Counted from the stretch's first letter, positions 33,007 through 43,281 are shown. The stretch is 64,000 nt of DNA from Bactrocera neohumeralis (GCF_024586455.1 NW_026089623.1:10202204-10266203); one strand, 5' to 3'. The notes: generated by a model not told the origin, from the letters alone. Program-made: numbers and translations.

Positions 33007-33851
33007 TAAAAAGTTATAAATAATAGAGGAATAAAGGCCCCCTAGTAGCGTAAAGCAAACGGGAAGCAATAGTTGCTAGCCAACTCTATTCGCGAGTGTT
33101 TAAATAAGTGAAAAACAAAAGACACACAAAGTGTTATCTGTTAATTAAGAAATCTATTACAATGTGCATAAAAACGCGGAGACATTATTAATAAAATTTA
33201 AATCAAAACTAAAAACCACACGTGTAACAAATACCAAACAACTGAAGAAATGCGTGCACAAGTGAAAGAACGAACAAAGCAATAATACAAACCTAATGAT
33301 GTGTGAAAACTAAAAAATATCGAAAGACCGCTTAAGAAACTAAATCTGCAAAGAGTTAAGAAAAAAACTTAGAATTACAAATTGAAGAGTGTGGTGACTT
33401 GCAACTTGCTAAGCGTAAAATACACGCAAGTTCAGGGATACAAATTATTTCATCTTTAATAAAAAATAATAATAAAAAAAAAAATTTATTAACAAACTAC
33501 AAAAACAATACAAAACACAAATTAATAAAATACAATAAAAATATAAATAAAAATAAAAAGCGACCAATTAATCACGGCTGAAAAAGGCAGTAAGCGGTGT
33601 GCGTGAATTAAATATTGATGAAAATATACGTGTGTGCGTGCAACGAAATACGCCAAAGTGTAAATTAAATTTATTGCAACAAAATTTCGTGGAAGCAAAA
33701 ATCAACGCATATTGCAGGCAAGGGAAAAAATCAAGGCAGATATTTAACAAGCGAATTGCAGCTCAGCAAGTGGAGATATCCGGCACAGCAGCTAATAGGA
33801 ATAATACTATCGGTGGTAGCAGCGACAACAGAATCTTCAACAATCCTGTAA
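33007..33851 (+). other. Gy-3 untranslated leader
   Basis: A-rich leader of about 0.85 kb between primer site and gag, with short frames only. Leaders of this length are usual in gypsy-group elements. Confidence 0.6.
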
Positions 33852-33938
33852 GTGGAAGCAGCCTATAATAACTATTTAGATATTATATTAAGAATATCAA
33901 TATATCATTATATTACTAAGAATATTAAAAGTACACAA

Positions 33939-35156
33939 ATGGCGAACCCCAATAATTTAATCCGCCCTCCAATCCTTCCCCCCAATTCGTCACCTAATAT
34001 CCCTCAGACATCCCAAAATACACAATTGAGTATGGACGACTTGTCCAGGCTCATAGCTAGTATAGCTTCAGATATAGTAAAGACACAGGGACCGCAAGTG
34101 GTACATGCGGCATTACACCCAAATGCAATTGCAATCGACATTACGGACCAAACTATAGACATAGAACATAGGAATAACTTAGGCGAATTGGATAAGATAC
34201 CTGACATCGTAAAATGTCTAAAAGAATTCTCTGGCAATCCAGGAGAATTCAACTCATGGAAAAAAAGCGTAGATCGAGTTTTAGCGATATATGAACCTCA
34301 AAAGGGGACACCGAAGTATTACGGAATTTTAAGTGTAATACGGAATAAAATAATAGGCAATGCCGATGCGGCATTGGAAGCATATAATACGCCACTTGAT
34401 TGGCAATCAATTTCTAAATGTCTAATTATGCACTACGGTGACGAGCGCGACTTGTCAACATTAGAATATCAAATGACCACATTGGTCCAGGGAAATAGAA
34501 CAGTTTCCGATTTCTACCAGCAGGTGTATAGCCACCTTTCATTGATACTAAATAAATTAGGTTGTCTCGATATGGGCAATGAATCCCTTCGCATGCTGAC
34601 GCAAGCTTATAGGGACAAAGCATTAGATACTTTTATAAGAGGACTTAACGGGGATTTACCTAGACTATTAGGAATACGAGAGCCGGCAGACCTGCCGCAG
34701 GCTCTTCATCTCTGCTTGAAACTACAGAATCAGAACTTTCGTATGAACCGTGCGTACAATGGAAGGCTAGTACAACCTCCACCCTTACCTCCAAGAAGGA
34801 ATTTTCATCAGCCACAAAGGCATCAATTTTACCTCCAGCTAGCGCATTTACCCCAACCACAGCGGACAACTTGGCAACCAAGGCAACAACAACATAATAA
34901 TTTTCATTACGATAACAACCCCTCAAGACCTCCGAAACCGCAGCCACGTCCGGAGCCCATGGACGTCGACCCGAGCATACACTCTCGTCGCGTTAACTAC
35001 ATAAACAGACCCCAAGGAAGCGAGCACTTTGGCAAGAGGCCACAACAATTTCCGAATCAACAGCGAAGGAAGGAGCAACGAACATTTCACATTAACACAA
35101 CGTCACAGGAAGACGGGCAATTTGGTGAACCAAGCGATATCCATTTTTTAGAATAA
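33939..35156 (+). CDS. Gy-3 gag protein
   Basis: An intact frame; I chose the ATG at 33939 (MANPNNLIRPPILPPNSSPN) because upstream residues from 33852 look like leader translation. The core has the conserved Gypsy gag block (FSGNPGEFNSWKKSVDRVL, then LDTFIRGLNGDLPRLLGIRE). The C-terminal quarter is Pro/Arg/Gln/His-rich (PPPLPPRRNFHQPQRHQF, PRPEPMDVDPSIHSRR). There is no CCHC knuckle, as in gypsy and 17.6/297 gag. It forms the particle shell. The end of the gene overlaps a -1 slippery site. Confidence 0.85.
   Translation: MANPNNLIRPPILPPNSSPNIPQTSQNTQLSMDDLSRLIASIASDIVKTQGPQVVHAALHPNAIAIDITDQTIDIEHRNNLGELDKIPDIVKCLKEFSGNPGEFNSWKKSVDRVLAIYEPQKGTPKYYGILSVIRNKIIGNADAALEAYNTPLDWQSISKCLIMHYGDERDLSTLEYQMTTLVQGNRTVSDFYQQVYSHLSLILNKLGCLDMGNESLRMLTQAYRDKALDTFIRGLNGDLPRLLGIREPADLPQALHLCLKLQNQNFRMNRAYNGRLVQPPPLPPRRNFHQPQRHQFYLQLAHLPQPQRTTWQPRQQQHNNFHYDNNPSRPPKPQPRPEPMDVDPSIHSRRVNYINRPQGSEHFGKRPQQFPNQQRRKEQRTFHINTTSQEDGQFGEPSDIHFLE
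35144..35150 (+). promoter_or_regulatory. -1 ribosomal frameshift heptamer TTTTTTA
   Basis: In the gag frame the bases read T TTT TTA just two codons before the gag stop (TAA at 35154-35156). This fits the X XXY YYZ rule for -1 slippage and places ribosomes in the pol frame, which is open here and leads straight to the protease motif. Gypsy-group elements are known to use -1 shifting between gag and pol. Downstream pairing was not modelled. Confidence 0.7.
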
Positions 35157-38100
35157 TTAGCTCTTCGCTCCCCTACTTCGAAGAAAAGGCGGAGAGCGGT
35201 AGAATTTTAAAATTTTTAGTGGACACAGGTTCCAGTAAAAATTATGTTAAGCCAGAGCTGGCAAAGAAAATAATCCGAAACGACAACCCCTTTTTTGCAA
35301 AATCTATTGCGGGAAATTTAGAAATCAGAGAACATACTTATGTTCAACTTTTTAACTTTAAAGATAAAATTAAATTCTATCTAATGCCACTTCTCAAAAC
35401 ATTTGACGGTATTCTAGGGAATGATACCCTTCTGGAATTTAAAGCCATTATATACACTGGAGAAAATTACATGACTTTAAGTAACGGCTTTAAGGTTCAC
35501 CTCAAACAGCTTCCCTCACAGCGAGTGAACGCAATTAATGTAGATGAGGGAAACCTCTCAGAAAATCTAATGCACACGATGGAAAACATCGTAAATAAAT
35601 ACCCAAAGCTTTTTTCCGAACCTGACGAAAAGCTAACCTATACAACAAAAGTTGTCGGACAAATTCGTACAACATCCGATTCTCCTGTTTATACAAAGTT
35701 CTATCCATATCCTGCAGCATTGAAACAGGAAGTGGAATCTCAAGTAGAAAAGCTTTTAAGCGATGGTATAATTAGACCATCTAGATCCCCGTACAACTCC
35801 CCAGTGTGGATTGTACCAAAGAAGCCAGACGAGGCAGGAAATAAACAATACGGTATGGTCATTGATTATAGGAAATTAAACAAAGTAACGATCGCGGACA
35901 GATACCCCATTCCGGAAATTACAGAAGTAATCTCTCAACTAGGTAATAGCAATTTCTTCTCCGTTCTCGACCTAAAAAGTGGTTTTCACCAGATTCCACT
36001 AAAAAAATCTGATATAGAAAAAACTGCTTTCTCTATCAACAATGGGAAGTACGAATTTACTCGACTACCATTTGGCCTAAAAAATGCGCCATCTATTTTT
36101 CAACGCGCATTAGATGATATATTAAGAGAACACATAGGGAAATGTTGCTACGTGTATATCGACGATATAATTATTTTTAGCAAAACAGAGGAGGAACACT
36201 TCAAACATATATATAAAGTGTTTGAAACATTAGAAAACGCTAATATGAAAGTGCAGTTAGGAAAATGTAAATTTTTCAAAAAAGAAGTAGAATTCTTAGG
36301 ATATGTAATCACACCGGTTGGCATAAGAACCAACCCAAAAAAAGTTGAAGCCATTTCAAACTTTCCACCACCACAAAATTTAAAACAACTTCGCAGCTTC
36401 CTCGGCATGTCAGGGTACTACCGGCGTTTTATTAGAGATTACGCTAAATTGCAAAACCCCTAACATCTCTTTTAAGAGGGGAAGACGGTCGTACGTCAAA
36501 GAATAAATCTACTCACATAAAAATAAATTTGAATAAGGAAGCGATAGAAGCTTTCATGAAAATAAAAAATTCCCTCACCTCAGAGGATATCATCCTCACG
36601 TATCCGGATTACAGCAAAGAATTTGAGCTGACCACGGATGCGTCCAACTTCGCCATAGGCGCAGTGTTGTCTCAGTCAGATAGACCAATAGCATTTTTAT
36701 CTAGGACATTAAGCAAAGCGGAAGAGCACTATGCCGCAAACGAAAAAGAAATGTAAGCCATCATTTGGGCATTAAATTCATTTCGTAATTATCTGTATGG
36801 ATCGGCCAGAGTAAAAATATTCACCGATCACCAACCATTAACTTATGCGTTAAGCAACAAGAATGCTAATAGCAAAATGAAACGCTGGAAAGCAATACTA
36901 GAGGAATACAGTTATGAAATGCACTATAAACCAGGTAGAACAAACGTCGTGGCCGACGCACTGTCAAGAATTCCACACCAAGAATCAGATTTGCATACGC
37001 TATCAATAGCGACAAATTCGGATGACAACTCATCCCACAATTTAATATACTGCATAGAAGCACCAATTAACGCGTTTAAAAACCAAATATTTTTAAATAA
37101 GGATGTAACATCGACATATCAATTTAAAATCATATTTCCTACCTACCATCATCATATACATAGTAACCGAACATGATTACTGCGAACAAAATTTGATTTC
37201 TATTTTAAAAAGATATTTAAATCCGTCCGTAATAAACTGCATCAAAACGGAGGAGCACATTATGGGTAAGATTCAAGAAATTTACCCCTTACATTTTGAC
37301 AAATATAAAATTAGGTTTTCGCAGTTCCAAGTGGAAGACATAACAAACGAAGAAGAGCAAGAAAATATTATTATAAAAGAACATAAGAGAGCGCATAGAA
37401 ATTGCAGGGAGAATAAGATACAAATTTTAGAAAAATTCTATTTTCCAAGTATGGCGAATAAAATAAACGAGATAATAAAAAAATGCGTCACTTGTAAGGA
37501 GAACAAGTACGATCGCCACCCATTAAAGCCGCAATTACAAGCCACACCCATACCTAATTACCCTGGACAGATAATCCACGTAGATATACTATTGATAGGC
37601 AAAAATCTAGTTCTGACTGCAATGGACAAATTTTCAAAATACGCCATCGCAAAACCCATTAAATCAAAGGCAACAGAGGATATCAGACAACCTTTAAGGG
37701 ACATTCTTTTCTTTCTCGTACCGGAAACATTAGTAATAGATAATGAAAGATCATTTAACTCAGAGTCCATTAACTTTATGATAGAGAACGAATTTGGCAC
37801 CAAAATATATCGCACTTACACAAGCTGCTCGAACGGTCAGGTTGAGCGCTTCCATTCTACTCTACAGGAGATTATGCGTTGTCTGCAAACAGAGAAAACC
37901 CACCGATCGTTCCAAGAACTTTTGGAACAATCAATCAAAGAATATAACTACACTATCCATTCAACAACGGGAAAGAAACCAATTGAAATCTTCTTCGGAA
38001 GACGGGTCAGTAGCGACCACAGGCTAATAGAAGAAGAAAGAGAAGAAACGAAGAAAAGGCTTCAGGAAAAGCAATTGGCAGATCTTTCTTACCACAATAA

Positions 38101-38281
38101 AAACCGAACGCCCCCCAAACAATATTTTGAAGGAGATGAAATTTTTGTTAAGATAAATAAGAGATTAGGAACCAAGTTATCACCTAGATTTAGGAAGGAA
38201 ATTGTCGCGCAGAATTATAATACCACGGTTAAAACTAAAACAGGCAGGATTGTTCACAAAAACAACATAAAACAATCTTAA
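35151..38281 (+). pseudogene. Gy-3 pol: protease, RT, RNase H, integrase
   Basis: In order: protease with FLVDTGSSKNYV (35213-); RT with RYPIPEITEVI, FSVLDLKSGFHQIPL, LPFGLKNAPSIFQR and YVYIDDIIIFS; RNase H with LTTDASNFAIGAVLSQ; a chromodomain-less linker; integrase with an HHCC zinc region (HKRAHRNC.., CVTCKENK), then HVDILLI, VIDNERSF and NGQVERFHSTLQEI giving the D,D,E triad. Lesions: a one-base loss near 36450, TAA at 36754-36756 replacing a codon in EKEM-AIIWAL, and a frameshift near 37150. All active-site residues remain, so decay is recent. Confidence 0.92.
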
Positions 38282-38316
38282 GAAAAAAATTTACTTCCAG
38301 GTGAAAAAACCTTGAA

Positions 38317-39102
38317 ATGGAGAACCTACAAATTTACCTCATACCTCAATATTCCAACAGCATCCTATCCCAAATCAAAATTGAACCCCTTCCCAATATA
38401 AACAATAAATCATTAGTTTTAGACAAATACGATGTAATAGTAGATGAAGATAATAATATGTACAATGTAGAAATTAAGGATAATTTGGAGAAAAATTTAA
38501 TTAAAGAGAAGGATCAATGTTTAGCAAATATACTAAAATTTGAAGAAGCAGACTGTAAGCTCAGAATTTGTAATGAGCAATCTGTAAACGAAGTGCTACC
38601 AGGCATACTAATATTTAAAAATTTCCACTCAAAAATCACACAAAATTGTAATAAACAAAATTTAAAACAAAGAGGAACTTTTTTAATAAAATTTAAAAAT
38701 TGTGAAATAAATGTATTTAACAGATCATATACTAATGTAAGGAAGGAAGTATATGAATCCTTCGTATTACCAAATGTTATAAGTAAAATTAAAGAAAATA
38801 CAAATTTTACTAATAAAGAATTAAGACTGGAAACATTGTATGTGAAGCAACTCCAGCATGAAAACAATATTGAATTTTTGATAAATAAAAGCGACAGTTC
38901 CTCAATAATTAGCTTAAGTTCTGATATAATAATAATTGTAATAATTATAATCGTTATAGCATTTTTATATAAAAATCGTCAAAAAGTATATTTGTCACCT
39001 GAATCTAGTGCAGAGGACGTACTAAACATGCGGAAAGGTCCTTTTTTGCAAATAACAACGGCACACCCTACGATCAACACCGATTGGGGACAATCGATTT
39101 AA
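38317..39102 (+). CDS. Gy-3 env-like ORF, N-terminally truncated
   Basis: 261 codons, starting 35 bases after pol. There is no signal peptide at the start, no furin-type cleavage site and no obvious fusion peptide. The C-terminal part has a strongly hydrophobic segment of about 20 residues (SDIIIIVIIIIVIAFLY, near residue 210) followed by a basic KNRQK stop-transfer and a cytoplasmic tail. Several Asn-X-Ser/Thr sites (NRS, NFT, NKS) occur before it. Gypsy-group env proteins are usually about 450-500 residues, so the front half seems missing. Function in cell-to-cell transfer is therefore doubtful. Confidence 0.65.
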   Translation: MENLQIYLIPQYSNSILSQIKIEPLPNINNKSLVLDKYDVIVDEDNNMYNVEIKDNLEKNLIKEKDQCLANILKFEEADCKLRICNEQSVNEVLPGILIFKNFHSKITQNCNKQNLKQRGTFLIKFKNCEINVFNRSYTNVRKEVYESFVLPNVISKIKENTNFTNKELRLETLYVKQLQHENNIEFLINKSDSSSIISLSSDIIIIVIIIIVIAFLYKNRQKVYLSPESSAEDVLNMRKGPFLQITTAHPTINTDWGQSI

Positions 39103-39111
39103 GAGGGGAAG
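39101..39111 (+). other. Gy-3 polypurine tract
   Basis: AAGAGGGGAAG directly precedes the 3' LTR; it is the expected primer site for plus-strand DNA synthesis. Confidence 0.8.
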
Positions 39112-39404
39112 AGTTAACACAACACTTGTTACTCAAGTATCGACTTACAACTTCCGGCACGTGTGACCGAAATGCACCAGAAAGTGCATGGTCAGCGTCA
39201 GCACTACTTGTTGTGCAGCATAAGATTCGTGGAAGCGAATCACGCCACTTATAATTATTAAAGTTAGAATTAAGCATAAATATTGTAATTCGGTTAAGCT
39301 AACTTCAGTTTGTAAAACTCAATAAAGATACGCGGTAGCGCTGCCCGAATGCAGCTCCGTGAAAAATTATATTTTTTGGTTTTCAATTAACCAAAAGATT
39401 AACT
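39112..39404 (+). repeat. Gy-3 3' LTR
   Basis: 293 bases, starting AGTTAACAC and ending TTAACT. It contains 'actcaataaagatacgcgg', the block with the poly(A) signal absent from the 5' LTR. The flank TGTA completes the target duplication. Confidence 0.93.
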
Positions 39405-39408
39405 TGTA

Positions 39409-39879
39409 TATGTAAAGTGAAAAGTGATAATGGAGTGGCTGAAGTGACCGAAAACATAACAAAACAAAAACAAATAAGCTTAATTGTGCATAAGTGAGGT
39501 GAAAAAATTGTGCAGTGAAAATAGAAGCACATAACATATTCAATAAAGGCATAGTCAGTGCAGTGAAGTACCGTGAAAAATACCTCACAAACGGAAAAGA
39601 AGCCACAAAGAAATCACAACAACAACCACCAGCACAAGGATTGGAGGCACAAGCGCAGGCACAAGCGCAGGCACAAGTGCTGGCCCAAGCACATGCACGT
39701 ACACATACACTCATATTATCCCCAAAAGCCCCTGGCGGTTTTATATATTACATTCATATATGTATGGTTTAAAATCTAAAACTTAAATTTACGATTCAGA
39801 CCAAAATTCGGGTCGCTTTTTTTGAAATTTTTACATACTTCTTCTATTCAACTTTTATATACGATGTATATGCACAGCT
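39409..39879 (+). other. Leader-like sequence of the BEL element with a short Ala-Gln repeat
   Basis: This sequence together with 32561-32736 is the site into which Gy-3 inserted. A short frame at 39515-39772 has an AQAQAQAQAQ repeat made by tandem 'gcacaagcgcag' units (39646-39690). Otherwise it is A-rich and non-coding. Confidence 0.4.
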
Positions 39880-40748
39880 GCATTACCAGAAAAATCGTTA
39901 CTTTTATGGGAGCAATCGCTCTCATCGCGAAGAAAGTGCCCAACGTGGCAGCAAATGAAAGAATTTCTTACTACCCAATATGGAATTGCAGAAAGGGTAG
40001 ATAAAAACCTAGTCACAACGAAAAACGTTCAAAACGACCTCAATAGAAGCTTCAATAGACCCCAAGCAAGTAGCCACAACAATTTAAATAGAAGCTTTTT
40101 TAAGAATCAATCGTTCACATCCGAACAATATAAACAAACGTCATGCGAACTTTGTAGAGGAGGTCACAAGCTCAAATCGTGCGAAAAATTCAAAAAAATT
40201 AATATAAGCTATCGAAACAATTTCGTAAGAACGAAAAAGTTATGTACCATCTGCTTGTCACATACGCATACGCTTAAAGATTGCGAAAGCAAATTTAATG
40301 CGTTTACTGCATAAAAGACATCACTCAATGTTACATATAACAAATTACTCCAGCTCACCCTCAAACAGCGCAAACGTAAAAAGAGTAACAGGTTTAGTTG
40401 CAACAACAAATTTTGAAAACTGTCAAGAAGCACCATGCTTTCGGCAAAATCAGCCGCCGATGGAAAGACGAGTACATAAAGGATCCCCACAAAAGATACC
40501 GTTGGAAGACTCCTGAACAACCGCTTAAACTTGGAGACTGTGTCCTCATCCATGATGATTGTCTACCCCCTACCGACTGGCGACTAGGCCGCATAGAGAT
40601 GCTATATTATGGCTCCGACGGTCACATACGAGTCGTGGATCTCCGTACGCAAAACGGAAAACTAACCAGACCACTCGTGAAGCTGTGCTTTCTACCAACC
40701 ACCGACGATCGCGAATCCGAAAACCGAAAAGACCAAACCACGATATAA
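39880..40748 (+). pseudogene. BEL/Pao element: gag zinc knuckles fused by deletion to the pol C-terminus (Bel-1)
   Basis: The first part reads LPEKSLLLWEQSLSSRRK and MKEFLTTQYGIAERVD, the gag core of BEL/Pao elements, followed by C-x2-C-x4-H-x4-C and C-x2-C knuckles (CELCRGGHKLKSC, CTICLSHTHTLKDC) and an HHSMLH block. At about 40400 it jumps to ISRRWKDEYI, WKTPEQPLKLGDCVLI and PPTDWRLGRIEMLYYGSDG, the DUF5641-type C-terminus that follows the integrase. Protease, RT and integrase (about 4 kb) are deleted. A frameshift accompanies the junction. Antisense to hgo. Confidence 0.85.
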
Positions 40749-40953
40749 CAAAATCATTAAATTTAACAATAAAACGAGAAATACGCCCATAACAACTATT
40801 CGAATTAACACGGCGTATCAAATAACCAAGAATATTAACAAAAAATTGTTGAGCAATACGACGACACGTTCATGCCACATATCGTGGAACAATCACCATG
40901 TCTGCTTATCTGGTAGAAATTTATAATCAACAATATTCTCTATACATATTACC

Positions 40954-41461
40954 ATGGATGTAGATACGCCAGTCGCAAATACGCCAACCGCTCGGGCGGC
41001 AACCAATGTGCCACGGAACGGGCCTACACCAGCGCCCCGAACGGTAGATGCAACACCATCGGCCGCTGCGCTGGCAACAACGCCGGCACCTGTACCGGCA
41101 ACCGCGTGGCGGCACCCGATCACCACCGGTCACATCAAGGACTGCGGAGACCCTTCGGATAAGGGGCTCCATCTGTCGACGCCCACATCGTCTGCACTAT
41201 TGTGGAATATTTAGGCGTATGCGTCCTTTGCAATGGCAGCAAGTTGCCCAGGTACACGGGCATTGCCTCAACTGCCTGTCGCACACTCATGCGACTCCAG
41301 AGTGTGAGTCACGGGGGCTGCGCGAAATATGTCACCGGCCGCATCACACGCTGCTACATCGCAGCTCGTCACGCGAAGTGTACCGGCCACCCAACCCTCG
41401 CGGCCGCGTATCCCGACTTCCAAATTCTACATATATAAGCAACAGCTGCAGCGCCTTCTAG
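40954..41461 (+). pseudogene. Extra gag-type zinc-knuckle ORF at the 3' end of Bel-1
   Basis: An ATG at 40954 opens an Ala/Pro/Thr-rich segment (MDVDTPVANTPTARAATN). It shifts frame near 41160 into FRRMRPLQWQQVAQVHGHCL, then CLNCLSHTHATPEC and CHRPHHTLLHRSSS, ending at 41461. The Cys/His pattern is the same as that of BEL/Pao gag, although it lies after the pol C-terminus and directly before a polypurine run and LTR-like sequence. It could be a third ORF of this BEL lineage or the remains of a second element joined by deletion. Confidence 0.6.
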
Positions 41462-41475
41462 GCTAAACAGTCGCT

Positions 41476-41640
41476 TAGGGGGCCGGGATGGCTAAATGAG
41501 CTTCTGGCTCCCTCATAATATAACACAACTACACCATATACAGCATCCACATATCATACTCAACTCACCTACACCATATACATCATCCACCCATTATACT
41601 CAACACACTTGCATCATATACACCATACACCACACACACG
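41476..41640 (+). repeat. BEL polypurine tract and LTR start
   Basis: TTAGGGGGCCGGGA (41476-41489) is followed by 'tggctaaatgagcttctgg', which is shared with 27471. The stretch has 'acaccatatacatcatccac' type near-tandem units. The far LTR end could not be identified. Confidence 0.5.
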
Positions 41641-42426
41641 AGGATACCGAACACAATTAACAAAAGGGACTGGCGAGCCGAGCCTCTTTCTCTATCGATC
41701 CGTGCGCGTATCTGCAACCAACCAATTTTAACTTTTTTTTCCATCGTTATCGAATTCAATCGCATTAAAGGTGAGTGCCGGGAATTTATTCTTTTATCAA
41801 AATTTGCAATATGTATGCTCAGAAAAGATCCAATGTACAAAATGTCGTATTTCGTCGTATCGAAGACGCTTCGAGAGTTAAGAGGGGTACATATAACTTT
41901 AGTTAAGACAACAGCTAACAAGAAGATGAATTGGTCAGCTAACAAAACATAAACTCTTTCCAATGCTGCGCACCTTCATGCTGGGCTCTTCATGCTGGAA
42001 GGCTTGTAACGTTCATTTAATTGCTTGTCAATATTCTTTATCATTAGATAAAAATAAAATGCATGGGGACACAAGTCATAAATTTACAGTTGAGATAACA
42101 CACACACATACATGTATTAAATTATACACTTGAAAACAACCCTATGTCAAGCAGCAATAAACAATATGCTGCAATACATACAAACATACACACATACACA
42201 TATATTTAGTTATTTAAGATAGTTTTAAAAATTGTACATATATAAGCAATGAAAATACCAAATAAAAATTAGAATGAATATATTCTCACTCAAGAAAAGA
42301 GTTTTCATTTCCCCCCACCAGTGGCAAGGATTGACAAAATCTTTTTTGAGTTCAATGTTTGCTGACACGAATCAAACAGCAATCATAAAGCTGCTCACAG
42401 CAAGATCACCTGAAGAGCAAGATCGC
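41641..42426. other. No recognised gene
   Basis: LTR-like or intronic sequence with CA-rich runs (42100-42210). Open frames here lack motifs. Confidence 0.45.
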
Positions 42427-42532
42427 TTAGGAACGACGATATTTTACTTTTTGTAAAGGGAGCCACAAATCAACGTGAAGCTATTAGCATCAGAAATAAA
42501 TAATTGGAAATTAAATAATTACGTTTTTAACT
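42427..42532 (+). repeat. Fragment of the Gy-2-type LTR
   Basis: It matches the Gy-2 LTR end at 21855-22058 from 'gatattttactttttgtaaa' to 'acgtttttaac', with internal deletion. No primer site follows, so it is a broken or solo LTR. Confidence 0.55.
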
Positions 42533-42591
42533 TACATTCATATATGCTGGCCATATTCTACAGAACCCTCTGAAATAGTGCGAACAACTTT

Positions 42592-43270
42592 CAATAAAAT
42601 AACGTTATGCATTGGGTACGTTGATGGCACGAAAAATTGAATTAGCGGAAGCTCCTGATAAAAATCATGCAAATTACTTTTCCCGATGTCATATAAGTAT
42701 ATGTATTCTCTTAAAGCACAAGTAGTGAGTGACTACCATCTGAAGAATCGCGATGTCGTTGTTGGCTACTGCGGTTCAACTCACGATTCAAAAATATTAA
42801 AAAATTGTTATTTTTTTAAAAACCGCACTAGTCCAATCATTATAGTAAGTTCACCTCGGAATTCGATATACCCATTTATAGGCATTCCTGTCCCGAAAAA
42901 AACCTAGTGTAGGAGATTCTTACATAATTTAAGTTTAAATGACTGGACTACACTAAGTTTTTTTCGGGACAGGATGGCTTGCAGGTGATTATGCATATCC
43001 ACTCAATAATATTATAATAACTTCGTACAGAACTAATGCTTAATATTTTGATCCAACAAAAAGGAAATAATACAGTTTATTGCACAGCAAGTACCGTGTT
43101 AGAGTCGAGCATCCTTCATAATATTTTAATTAATCATACACATTGAGTAATTTGTGGAAACCCCTTTGATTGTACCTGAAACTGCAGACGAATTTGAAGG
43201 GTTAGATATAACTACTTTTGAAATGAAAAGGCAGATGCTCTACAACGTTTGGAAAGCTCATTTCACGCGC
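42592..43270 (+). pseudogene. PIF/Harbinger transposase, decayed (Harb-1)
   Basis: Pieces in several frames give a DDE_Tnp_4 pattern: IGYVDGTK (first Asp) near 42612, then KAQVVSDYHLKNRDVVVGYC with GSTHDSKIL (second Asp region) near 42715-42800, and LAGDYAYPLNNIIITSYR (near 42978-43030) corresponding to the GDxGYPL block. Later text reads SILHNILINH (near 43110) and ends about 43270. A tiny MITE at 42887-42973 cuts the gene before the GDxGYPL block. The partner gene Harb-1 Myb is convergent at 43700-45060. Confidence 0.75.
42887..42973. mobile_element. 87-bp miniature inverted-repeat element
   Basis: CCTGTCCCGAAAAAAAC at the left is mirrored by GTTTTTTTCGGGACAGG-like sequence at the right; the arms are about 26 bases with one mismatch (cctag/cttag). 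It interrupts the Harbinger transposase. The core TCCCGAAAAAAA also occurs near the end of the DD37E element (62548), which suggests but does not prove a related origin. No target duplication is evident. Confidence 0.7.
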
Positions 43271-43281
43271 TAACACGTGTT

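Larger units (their letters stand above)
32737..39404 (+). mobile_element. Ty3/Gypsy LTR retrotransposon, errantivirus-like, complete structure (Gy-3)
   Basis: Paired LTRs beginning AGTTAACACAACAC and ending GATTAACT enclose gag, pol and a third ORF. The target duplication TGTA is exact (32733-32736 and 39405-39408). A primer site follows the 5' LTR and a polypurine tract precedes the 3' LTR. The layout gag, -1 shift, pol, env-like is that of gypsy-group errantiviruses of insects. Frameshifts near 36450 and 37150 and a stop at 36754 make pol non-functional. It is antisense to hgo, inside the 33-kb intron. Confidence 0.95.

Noticed and set aside
39515..39772. AQAQAQ repeat ORF as a gene
   Set aside because: The repeat comes from short tandem 'gcacaagcgcag' units in a retroelement leader, with no motif or homologue recognised.
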